Shown here: piece by piece, positions 1 through 10,700 of the stretch
How positions within the stretch are numbered: position 1 is the first letter of the stretch
Layout: each line of letters starts with the position of its first letter
Origin: Diadema setosum
Lineage: Eukaryota > Echinodermata > Echinoidea > Diadematoida > Diadematidae
Direction of reading: 5' to 3'
DNA: 64,000 nt
NCBI GenBank assembly: GCA_033980235.1
Contig: CM067072.1
Coordinates: 26,194,192 to 26,258,191, forward strand
The notes under the pieces: generated by a model
The model's database searches: none
What the model was told of the DNA's origin: nothing
The model's input: the letters and a program-made list of their open reading frames with translations, nothing else
Position numbers and translations under genes: made by a program

Positions 1-1114
1 AGGCATCCGGTGCGACGGCATGAAATATGATGGTCATGGTGTTCGGGAGCCAAGTGATGGTAAAGACGATCACGACGAAAGCTAGGGTTCTCAGAGTTTT
101 AATGTTTTCGGATGAAGAGTCGACACAAGCTTGCCTCCGGTTGGTATCATGTTGTTTGCGAGAAGGTCCGATGTGGCTGGATGATTTGCCATTACGTGGT
201 CCCAGGTTTGTTCCCCTTTCACCACTCGTCTTTCCTGTACCTTGATCATGACATTGGTGCTCACTTTTGGCATTCATGTTGGTATTGTCGAAACATTTCT
301 GCCACTGGTTTTCATTGGCCGTTATCGGCTTTGAAATGCTTTGAGAAATACTCGGTACTGGGATGGAGTTACTCGACACCTGTAATATTTCGTCATTGCT
401 GCAACAAGGATCTCCGAGTGTCTTATCATTTCTTTGACTGCTTTTCACACTGGCCTGTTTAACAAAATTTACAAGACGCCTCCTGCCACTCTTTCTTACC
501 TGCAAATAAATGCGAATGCAAAGTACCAGAATGACAGGAAACGGCCCTGCAAATCTTAGGAAACAAATTAGTAGATTAGATGCCTGTGAAAGGGTGTAGT
601 TTGGTCTTGGCAGCTTTGCCGGCGTCAGTAAGTCAGTTGGTTCAAGGAGATCCCAAAGAACAGTAATGGTCATCCAAACGCAGAACGGTATGACCCAGGT
701 GAGAATGTTGACATACACTGCCTTCTTCTTACTCTTGGATTGGAAGTGTCGTATTGGATAGAATGTGGCGATGTAGCGGTCGATGCTGATAACGACAATG
801 CCGAACACCGACACACCAAGAAGTGAGTTCATTACGCCCTGAAATAAGATACCTGCCAATGCTCCAAAGATCCACGTATTAAACAGTTCCAGCGTACAGC
901 GGATAGGCATTACCACGAGGCCCACCACCAGATCTGCGATAGCCATGTTGATTATAAAGTAATTGTTGTAGGTTCTCAACCTTTTCTCAACCCCAAACGC
1001 CATCAAAATCAGCAAATTCATGAATATCGTCAAAACAGACGTGGTGGCGTACGCAAAGAAAGGCAGGCTAAGGTTTACTTCTATTCCACCAACTTCTCCT
1101 GCTGTAGAATTCAT
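1..1114 (-). CDS. class A (rhodopsin-family) GPCR, C-terminus off window
   Basis: Open frame of 371 codons from the ATG at 1114 to the window edge. The N-terminus has glycosylation sequons at N2 and N14. TM1 carries N33 (1.50) and TM2 the NMAIAD motif with D61 (2.50). ECL1 has a WIFG motif, and TM3 ends in the DRY motif at 112-114. TM4 has W140, TM5 has the GPFP motif near 190-193, and TM6 has a TWLP motif near 354-357. The third intracellular loop is long and hydrophilic, about 130 residues. Overall this resembles amine-receptor-like GPCRs, acting at the plasma membrane through G proteins. However, position 3.32 is Met95, not Asp, and 3.25 is Gly88, not Cys, so an aminergic ligand is not supported. 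The ligand is unknown. TM7 and the tail lie outside the window. The 5' UTR and promoter were not resolved. Confidence 0.9.
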   Translation of the reverse strand, partial: MNSTAGEVGGIEVNLSLPFFAYATTSVLTIFMNLLILMAFGVEKRLRTYNNYFIINMAIADLVVGLVVMPIRCTLELFNTWIFGALAGILFQGVMNSLLGVSVFGIVVISIDRYIATFYPIRHFQSKSKKKAVYVNILTWVIPFCVWMTITVLWDLLEPTDLLTPAKLPRPNYTLSQASNLLICFLRFAGPFPVILVLCIRIYLQVRKSGRRRLVNFVKQASVKSSQRNDKTLGDPCCSNDEILQVSSNSIPVPSISQSISKPITANENQWQKCFDNTNMNAKSEHQCHDQGTGKTSGERGTNLGPRNGKSSSHIGPSRKQHDTNRRQACVDSSSENIKTLRTLAFVVIVFTITWLPNTMTIIFHAVAPDA

Positions 1115-2208
1115 GGTATGTATGAAAAGAACTTGATGGAAAATGTTCAGGAAAGATCAAAAAATGGGAAACAGGTTGAATATAAGAAACTTGAATATCA
1201 TCAGAGAATTGGTCATGAAATCAGCACCTTTGCGTCAGAATGCGGAGTGGCAACTTAATCTGACTTCGATGTCACTAATAAGGCAGAGTTTTTCTTCCAT
1301 CATTTTTATGTATCAGTCCCTTTTTGCGCACGGCACTCAGCGCATGCGCATTCTTATATGCTGTACAAGGCGATCAATACACACTGTGAACTTATTGTCG
1401 AATGATTTTCTTCCTCTTTTAATAGGGCGGAGATACAAACAAAACACAGCTATGACTGTTTACGCTCTCTAAAATATAAGCTCATGTACTCGTCCATACA
1501 TCGATCCACACACCAGTGCGGTTGCAGATATTGCGATTCAGTATTCGCTGTTGGTAAAACATGTGAAGAGTTTTATCGCAAAACGAGCTAACTGCATTCT
1601 TGTAAAGTTGAGATGTATGTGATTAAAGTTACTAAAAAGAAAATAGTAAAAAGATACAGAAAATTTTTATCATAACTTCTAGAATCCTTATGTCGCAAGT
1701 AACGTATTATTGTAAAGGTTTAATATTGCTGTATCTGATGATGGACTAACTTTAAAATGCTTAAAAATGGTGCTCAGCTCATTTTGCAATAGAACTCTTC
1801 ATGTGTTTATAAAACAAATGCAGCATTGTAACATTTTCCATTTTGCGAGTAAGACATAAGTGAGTACGTACCTACATTCTTACTTTTTTGATTTTTATTC
1901 ACCTGTCATCATTGCGAAATGATATTATAGTTTTTATCATTGTACGGTCATGTTGAAGTTTTACTTTATTTTTCTCCATCTAAAATTATTGTATAGGGGG
2001 CCTGAATACCCAATCAATAAAGAAGGGGGAGGTTTAATCAGACTTTTGATAGGTATTGCAGAAATGTGCATTTTTTGATAAATTGGATTACGAAGATGTG
2101 AGAACCCACCAAAAAGATATGGTTATATACTTAGTAGTTTGTAATAATTTTATACTAATAGCGGAGCCTGCAGTGTATGTATATACCGTGTGTATGCATG
2201 TGCACAGT

Positions 2209-2244
<36 letters not shown>

Positions 2245-3416
2245 TCGTGTGTGTGTGTGTGCGCGTGTGCATTTGCATTATACATATTCTATATAATATG
2301 CCATTTCTATTAATATCACTATAATACGTTGACATCACACTTGTGAAACGCGTCGATTTCTTTTTCAATTTCATTATGATAATGTATACATGCGAATTAG
2401 ATCATACGTGACCTGACGTCACAACACAAATTAGAAGTATTAAAATAATACTCGGTCAAGATCTCTTATCTAGGAAAAACTGAACGAAGGAAGCCGCAGT
2501 GCCAAAATAATACTATTTCACTTTGACATTTTTGAGAAAAAAAAAAGAGCTTGGAGGTAGGATGTCCGTTGAATAATAGTCCTTTTTTTTAATTACTCTT
2601 TTTTATTTCTCCTGCATACAGCGAGGATTGAAAATTCTACAGCAATTGGACAATTAGCCTTTCTTGAACGTTTAAATTGGCATTGATTATCTAAGTCCAG
2701 CCTGCTGTGAAAAAATAATGGTGTTTCCTGCACATTTTTATCCAATACATGGGAGAACGGGGTAGATGTATAGACAGATAGAGAGAGAAAAAGAGAAAGA
2801 AAGGGGAGAGGGATTTTGAAAATCATTGCTCTAAAAGTGTCGGACACACTACTTTAAAGGTAGGGAATCCCATTTGCATGTCTTAAATGAAGAGTTGTAT
2901 AAATACAGTGGTATGTTGAAGAGAGTATCATTTTAGAAACTCCCATAAAGTATTGAAAGTGGAAGGTAACATCTAGTACATTTTTATTGACCGTTAGATT
3001 ATTAATGGAATTTTTTTTTTTCGGGGCTCACCGTAAATTCCAGTACATTGCTAGGCTACCTTTGCAGACCCATGCACTGCATGTGTGTCCATTATGTATA
3101 TTTTGTGAAGAAAGTTCATCAAAACTTACAAACATTTCTATATACATTCTTGCCACACACTCTATATGCTATTACATCAGCTCTTATACTTTTAGATTTG
3201 TGTTTATAGATAAAAAATACAGAAGACTGCAACAAAAAGGCTTAAGTGTGGCTGACACACAGAACTACTGAGTAGTTGAGTTTTGTGCATTATTCAAATT
3301 GTAGATAACTGTTGACTTCCAAATTTCTCAGCAGTGGCCTAAACAAGTCCCCGAGGTTCATATTTAATGCTTTGCTTCATTTTGGGAGGTCTGTAAAAGG
3401 TATCCCCTACCTTTAA

Positions 3417-3798
3417 AGAGACTGTACAGTACTGGTTGAGGTGTAGATTCATGTTTTGAACATTCCGAAGTGAGATAATGAGAAACCTCTTATGAAATAG
3501 GAAAGAGCATGTAATTTTAAGAAGGATTCAACGTTTATTTCATGAAAATTGGTTTTCAAATGGCCGAGATATCCAAAAAAGTGATAACAATAAAAGGCGA
3601 CAGGCCACGCCTTTATTGGGGTCTCTTTGTTTCACCTTGTTTTTGGATATCTCAGCCATTTCAAAACTGATTTTCATCAAATAAACTTTTGATACCCCTT
3701 AGAATTGTGTGCTCTTTGACATCTCATAAAGTGGTTTCTGAATATCTCACAAAACGTTAAAAGCTAAATCCTCACCTCGACCAGAACTTTACACACCC
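3417..3798. mobile_element. palindromic TTAA-flanked MITE, copy 1
   Basis: Two arms of about 170 bp are near reverse complements and meet near 3600. The left arm has TGAGATAATGAGAAACCTCT and the right arm a diverged complement. TTAA flanks both ends (3413-3416 and 3799-3802). The same element recurs at 11064, 13171 and 29013. TTAA targets fit piggyBac-type mobilisation, but that is inference. Confidence 0.7.
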
Positions 3799-4680
3799 TT
3801 TAAAGCATTTAAGTCTCCAGTCACATACTTTATTATAAGACGAACGATATCATCTCTGACAGAATTTGAAAAGACAGATATAGAACTTGTTGAACAACAC
3901 AAACATTTTCTAGCTTTTATACTCGGAAACATTCAGTGCGACTTTTGCGGGCTGTTTGATTTATGGTTATACTGATTATGATTATGAGCTTTACTGACAC
4001 CGGAGTATTTTCAATTTTCTGTGAATTATTTACAGTTAACCGACTTTAGATATTAGATTTTAAACTGATTTGATCGGCAAATGAGAAAATCTCTCGAAAG
4101 CTAGGTAATCTATTCCATTTTTTTTTATTTGAATAAGTAACAAAGGTATAGTCTTACTTTCTGATTGTCAATTTTCCAAACACTCCAAATAATGTGCACC
4201 AGATCGCTGATTTTAAGTTCTAAAAATGTAAAAGCTCACTCGTGAAAGAGGGGGAACGCTCCTTCCATACACTCGCTTGCGTGTTTCTCCCCAAGATTGA
4301 ACATGATATTCTTGGCTCGCCCCCCCCCCCAAAAAAAAAAATACTTCTGCGTATGGCTCTGATCCTGGGTTTCCTTCCCCGTTCAGTCGCTTCACTTCTT
4401 AAGAAAAGGCTACTCTCACAATTTTGACCCCTTCCCCAAATAAAAGAGCCCAGTAACGGGCCAAATAGCTACTTTACCAGTAGTTTCTCACAGTATCTTT
4501 CTTGCACTGATTTTATGAAGTGCGTGTCTGTAAAAACTCTAAGTTGGGGCTCCCTTAGACTACATTTGCTGGTATAAGCTGCCATGATTTAATGTGTACC
4601 CGCTCACTCTGTCACCAGTGACCATGTTCACAACTTTGGCTGACTTCAAAGAACAACCACAATGTGGAATGGATGTATAG

Positions 4681-4759
4681 GAAGAGCTTGCTTCCAAAAT
4701 TAAAGGCGCTAAATCCATCATTTTCAATGGACGTAGTGCTTTTTGGAAGCAAGCTCTTC
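4681..4759. repeat. 79-nt imperfect hairpin
   Basis: GAAGAGCTTGCTTCCAAAA at 4681 is mirrored by TTTTGGAAGCAAGCTCTTC ending at 4759, with partly complementary inner sequence. It is a short fold-back, possibly a MITE remnant; no target duplication was identified. Confidence 0.6.
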
Positions 4760-4829
4760 ATATGTTCTGTTAAAATCCCTATTCTAATTCGTACTTATTG
4801 AAGCAGGGAAAGTCGATGTAGAGTTTCAA

Positions 4830-5130
4830 GCATGTCGATTGGTTAAATCATGCAACCGCTTGCAATTCTTCCGCACAGAGGCATGGATGTCGAGATTTTG
4901 ATTGGTTAAGAACCATCAGCCATTCATACGCGCATGGGTGGGATGAGTGATTGTTCGTAAAAGGCTTTCCGCCCCGCATTATAGGTGACAACTGCACATG
5001 AAACCAAGAGCCAACAGTTGCATAATTATCTATGTGCAGTAATCATTCTGTGCGTTCTGCAATCGATCAAATCTGTATGTTTTTCCCCCGATAAATATAA
5101 AGATGCCTAGCTGTACACATTAGCTCGTTC
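4830..5130 (+). promoter_or_regulatory. possible plus-strand promoter-like stretch
   Basis: Two GATTGGTTAA (inverted CCAAT) motifs near 4837 and 4899 precede a TATAAAG-like box near 5095. The arrangement resembles a pol II promoter, or the U3/R part of an old LTR with an AATAAA near 5507. No gene downstream supports it and no LTR ends with a target duplication could be matched. Confidence 0.2.
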
Positions 5131-7191
5131 CCTCTCACAACAGTAGACCAGATTCTTTGTCGGAGGGGCGGCGTTCAAGAGAACTGCAAAACGCTAGTGA
5201 AGTACGCGCCTGTTTACGTTTTGATTTTTTTTTCGATCTAATATAGCTATTATCCTTTCCTCTTTCTTGGAACAGCTGTGGGACAGACTCTTTCGTTATT
5301 GTTTAGATCTTCTTGTCTGTCATTTTTTTTTCTGTGTTCTTGTTCTGTGAACTGCTGTATGGAGAGATTCCCTTTTGAGAGCATAATTTGTTCCGACCCA
5401 AAACGGTCTTTCTCAGACAGAAATTTCTTTAGTGACCATTTTTGTGTGGTCTGGTTTTACAACGTTGGCCAATATTGATACAAGAAAACTTTACCGTATA
5501 AGTAACAATAAATGCTTTGCGTATGCTGTGATTTTAAGTTTGTCTTCGCGTCCAAAGATCTCGCCTGCTCAAAATGACTTCCACAGACGACCTGATTCTG
5601 CGATATTAACACTTCACCTTTTTTTTTTTTTTTTTAAAATACATACAATGACGTTCTTATTGGCGTCAGTATTGACGAAGTATCTTGCACACCTTTCTTT
5701 AAGGTTCACTTTTGAGCTACGAACAATAGCAGTGTATTGCGGAGTGTTCGGTAAATAATGCGTTCACTGGGGGAGGTAACGGAAGGTAAAAGCAACATTA
5801 AAAACGCAGGATGTGACAAAATTCGAAGCTCGTTGCCCTCTTACGTGAAAACATTTAATTTTGAGAAGACTTGAAAAATTCAGACTCCTTTGGGAAGACT
5901 GGGGACTCCTTTTTGATACATGAAAAACAACAACACAACACTGTTTTCATGAGCACTGCTAACTATTTATTTTGTAATAATTTATATTTCTACTTTGGTA
6001 GATTTGTTATACAAAAAAAATTGCACCTTCCTGTTCTATTTTAATTGGTTTACATTCTCAAAGGAAAGTTAGATAATAACGCACCTGGAATACGCTACAG
6101 GGAAACATAATAAAGCACAGGGTCTGTTTTACAAAATTTTGTAGGTCTGTTCAAAATTCGAAGAATGGAATGACTATTCGAAGAGGACACTATAAGGAAA
6201 TGAAAGGATGGATATGGACTCCCATAGCGATACTACATAATATCTAATTTTGAAACTTGTCTCCTTGTTAAAGGCAACAGGAAAGGCAACAGGAATTACA
6301 GAAGAAATCAAAGAATTTGATTTACTATAAAGCGACATGCGCAATAGCTGCATGTTAATCACACCGGCCATTGCCTGTCCACCTGTCATGCGTCTTACGC
6401 TCATTGATAAATGCATGTAATAGCTGGGTAATTCTTTATGATATCCATTTGGCCGACCAATTACACGTTGTAGCCGGCACGGTCCTTGCGTATCGGCTTG
6501 TACTGTACTCTTCATAGTGAATACGTGTAAATTAAGATTTGAAAGCGCTTGAAGCAATGATCTAGGATTATATTTTTCTCTTTTGCAGTTGAAACGAAAA
6601 AAGAAAAAAAAAGCAAAGTGTTCCAAGTCAGTTTCAATGATATGGCGGCGAAAGATTATTATTGCAAAAATTTCCATGTGAATTATTGTAAAAGCTGGAT
6701 TATTCATACGTTTGTAATGATAATGTTTGCAGAAATGTTTTCCTTCATTTTGGTTATAGCTACTCAATCTGACCTACTCATTCACTTAATGCAATAAAAT
6801 ACATGTCAGTATTTGTAATTCAGTCGGCCCACACTACCTGTAAGCAAGCCGTACAAACACTAAGGAAGCTAATTGTTCGTAGGATTTTTTTTTTTTAACA
6901 AATCATCAGAAATTTGGTTACAAATAAAACAGGGTTATCAAAGACGTAGATCGTTACAGTAAACAAAAATCTAACTTATAGTTCCTTTATTACTGCTTAT
7001 AACGGATGAACATGAACTTTATCTTTGTTCTCAAACGATTGCCAGAATAAATAAAGGGTAAATAAGGGTGTTTGTAAAAGTTACGCTAACCTACTATCCT
7101 CAAATCTTTCGGGTAACTAAGTTATTACTTTTTTATAAGCATTAATTGTGATAACAAATTGCGCGGATTTCTATAATTGTCATTTTAATCA

Positions 7192-7245
7192 TCAGTAGTA
7201 ATACGAAAGTTGATCGTCATGCATTGGATTCCGTTCCACGTGAGT
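7192..7245 (-). CDS. mucin terminal exon 50 with stop codon
   Basis: 54 bp after acceptor TTTGCAG, phase 0. It encodes a tail end with HDDQLSYYY and then TGA. The 3' UTR extends leftward. A minus-strand AATAAA near 6985 could be the polyadenylation signal. Confidence 0.75.
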   Translation of the reverse strand, partial: THVERNPMHDDQLSYYY

Positions 7246-7579
7246 CTGCAAAAAAAGAAAAAGAAGAGAGAAATCAAACATGAAAGAGATAGTAGCATGT
7301 CACAGCAAACAACGCATGTTAATTTCTGCTCTATAGAAAATGTTGTTCGTCAATAAATTTTTCGTTTTAAGTTGTTAGATGACATCTTTCTCAATATTCA
7401 GTCACTGAAATTCCCAGTAAAGGTTTGAGGAATCTTTCAAAAATATGAAATTGAAGAAAATTATAAAAAAGAAAATCGCAAGTTATAATTTACTGGGATA
7501 CTACATCATACTTTGCCAATTGGTTAAAATGCTAATTGTTAGGTGCACAGCTAACGACTGTTTGCACTAATGGTCCTGA

Positions 7580-7629
<50 letters not shown>

Positions 7630-7657
7630 TAAAACTAAAACTAATAATAATAATGAT

Positions 7658-7703
<46 letters not shown>

Positions 7704-10700
7704 TTTTTTGTGGCGCGTATATTCCACAATTAAATCGAAAATCAAAGGATACATCGGAATTCAATCAAAACTTGCCATGATTTGTTGTTGTTGTGTTGAA
7801 ATTTGCTGTATGCTGTATCTTATTTATGTGGAAATCATTTCGCATTAATGCCTTTTATCATAAACATAATGTTTTCCAAGAGGGAAAGCTTGACTCATAG
7901 ATATAAAAAAAAATGTACCTGATCAGAAACTTGAGAGGCCGGGCTGTCGTCCATGTATGGCACGGGCCTCACTCCCATACTTCTCGTCTAAGAACAGAAA
8001 TAGAGAATTTCATTTAATGTAGCCCATCATCACGTTGCCTTGATAACGTAGCAGACACTATAGCACAGAAAATGTAAACTTTCGTGACTTGGCTTAACAT
8101 TTACATTACCTTAATTACGGTTTTCGCAGTCAAATAGTTTGCTTGGGCCTATGCAGGAAATAATATAGCAGATGTAGCGGAATAATCCTACATCAGTGGA
8201 GATTGCGCAGAAGTGAAGTACCATGGCACCAAATGTACAGAGCTTTCAGATTCAGAAATCATCCTAGCAGCAGAAACATCTTAACAAAAGCAGGGGGCTT
8301 CTATTAGCATTTCCATTTTAAACTCCAGGCCCGACCTTCCCATCCATGACGACTTGGACAACCTTCCAGAAATGCGACTGAAATCTCGCAAACCTTTCTG
8401 ACAGTCACCAAGTCATTTCAAGAAAGTAATTTCAGTTTAAACTATGAATGGCAGATATTATGGGACGGATCTGACTTTCCCAACCAAGAACTCATTGAGG
8501 ATCCCACATCGAAACCACCTGGATTTCACCTTCCAAGGAAGCAGTGGATGTCCTTAAATGGGATCCGTACAACCCATGCGAGGACAGCCCACCACCTCCA
8601 TCGGTGGTTTTTCTGACCAGACTGTGCTGCATGTTGTGCAAGACTACCCCTTCAGATGCTGTGCAAGTGGCCTCGAGGGAATTATAGACACAATAATTGA
8701 TGCCCTAACCTAGCTTGGCAGCCTGAACTTACCACTCTAACTACACATATAAATATTATGTCATACGTCATTCGAAAAGAAGAAGATTCGGTAACAATGT
8801 TTTTGGTATTGTCCCATAACTCCAAGTTTCGCCCAAATAGACACAGATTCCCCCCCCCCCCCAAAAAAAAAGAAAAGAAAAAAGAAGTATGCAAATACGT
8901 ATTCTGACTAATTTTCATATTTCAGTGTTTATCTATAGTGAGAGAGAAGAACATTAATGTAATATTGACATACCCGATTCGTCACGTAGGACGCTTCGCT
9001 ACCGTCTACCACGTACGGAGTCATGAAGTCCGGGGACAGTCCTCCGATGCCTCTTGCCTGTAGAGGTAATAGATAGGAGGGAGGGATAAAAACGGTAATT
9101 CATAATGCATTAAATCAGTACTTACAAGATGGCATCAAACTGCTTGCTGTCCCTGAATAGCACACAATTATGTAGATACGCATAGCTTCCGACTACGTAG
9201 TGTCAATTATTAGCTTCACATTTTGTTGTAGACTACAACCTCGGCATTAACGAGAAGTAGATATTCCCAGGAACCAACTCACATATAGGAATTCTATCCA
9301 ACACTGCAATTACAGCCACTGTCCCATGATTGCAATTGATGATTAGGTAATAAACACAGTAATTTCACATGGGAAAATGAAGACAGCTAATCCTACTCAT
9401 GCGGTGTCTTGGTTGCAATACCATGTGCAAAACGCTTTATTGTCCTGGAGTTATACATAAAGGGGATTCACTAAGAGTAACCAAATGATTGGGTTTCACT
9501 ACAAAGTAAAGAAGATAATAATAGAAAAAACTAGAAATGTCGCTTTGGCGACTGGTATGCCTCCGCCATAATGCATGATTTTCCCAATAGGTCTAGATAG
9601 TACATGTGGACACTGTGTGATTACATTTTCACAAAATTGGCAAAATATTGGAATGACAAGTTTGTCACAAATGTGTTAAATGTTCACCTTCCTTGACGTA
9701 GGTTTAATTGGAAGAATAGGAGAGCATGTATCTAGGGATTTAAGGACTTTAACTTGACTTTGAACCATTCATACATTTAGGCATTGAGTAATTTTCAAGG
9801 TACAGGTGTGGAGAAAAAGTGCGATTTCTGAATTGAATAGTAAATTGTTACCATTTTCATCTGGTCCTTGACCCTAAAATTCATGAGATAATTACTTTCA
9901 GGTAGAACATGCATAATATGTACTAAGTTTCAAGGTAACTTGAGCCACTTCCGAGATATGGAGGAAAAAGTTAGTTCAGCACTTTCAATTGATCTTTGAC
10001 CTTTTGACCTTGACAAAAAGAGAAAAAAAAAACTCTCCAGAGAATTTCTATTAGGTTACACACGCATACACCAAGTGTACAAAAAAATAACCCTGCTGGC
10101 ATTGCATAAATATGAGGGTAATAGTAAAATTTTGAAGTGTTGCACTTGACCTTTGACCCCTGACCTTTGACCCCACGAACCCTACATTCTCTAGATAATC
10201 ACTTCCAGTCAGTACATGTATATACTATGTTCCATGAAGATACCTTGAACAATTTTCCAAGGTACAGAGAAAAAAAAGAAGTTTTAATATTTCTACTTGA
10301 CCTTTTGACCTTTGACCTTTGACCTCATGACCCAAACTTCCACCAGAGAATCTTAATTGGGTAATACATGTATACACTAAGTTCCAAGAAAATATCTTCA
10401 GGCATTCAATAGATATGGTGGAAATAGTGAAATTTTATGTATTTGACCCTGACCTTTTGACCTTTGACCTCATGACCCAAACTTTCACCAGAGAATCTTA
10501 ATTGGGTAATACATGTATACACTAAGTTTCAAGAAAATATCTTTAGGCATTCAATAGATATGGTAGAAATAGTGAAATTTTATGTATTTGACCCTGACCT
10601 TTTGACCTTTGACCTTTGACCTCATGACCCAAACTTTCACCAGAGAATTTTAATTGGGTAATACATGTATACACTAAGTTTCAAGAAAATATCTTAAGGC

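Larger units (their letters stand above)
1115..7191. other. intergenic region between mucin 3' end and GPCR start
   Basis: AT-rich sequence between two genes on the same strand. It must hold the mucin 3' UTR (just left of 7192) and the GPCR 5' region. It contains an AT/GT microsatellite near 2212-2262, a TTAA palindromic MITE at 3417-3798 and a short hairpin at 4681-4759. A promoter-like stretch lies near 4830-5130. Nothing else coding is convincing; the 197-codon minus-strand frame at 6174-6767 has no recognisable domain. Confidence 0.6.

Noticed and set aside
4768..5613. Second candidate LTR (TGTTAA ... TTAACA with TATA and AATAAA inside)
   Set aside because: No matching target duplication at the ends, so the boundaries could be chance.
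6174..6767. 197-codon minus-strand open frame left of the mucin stop
   Set aside because: Low-complexity, no domain, and it lies where the mucin 3' UTR and intergenic DNA are expected; probably chance.
7532..7764. Poly-Ile/Tyr/Leu frames
   Set aside because: Translation of (AAT)n and (AT)n microsatellites.
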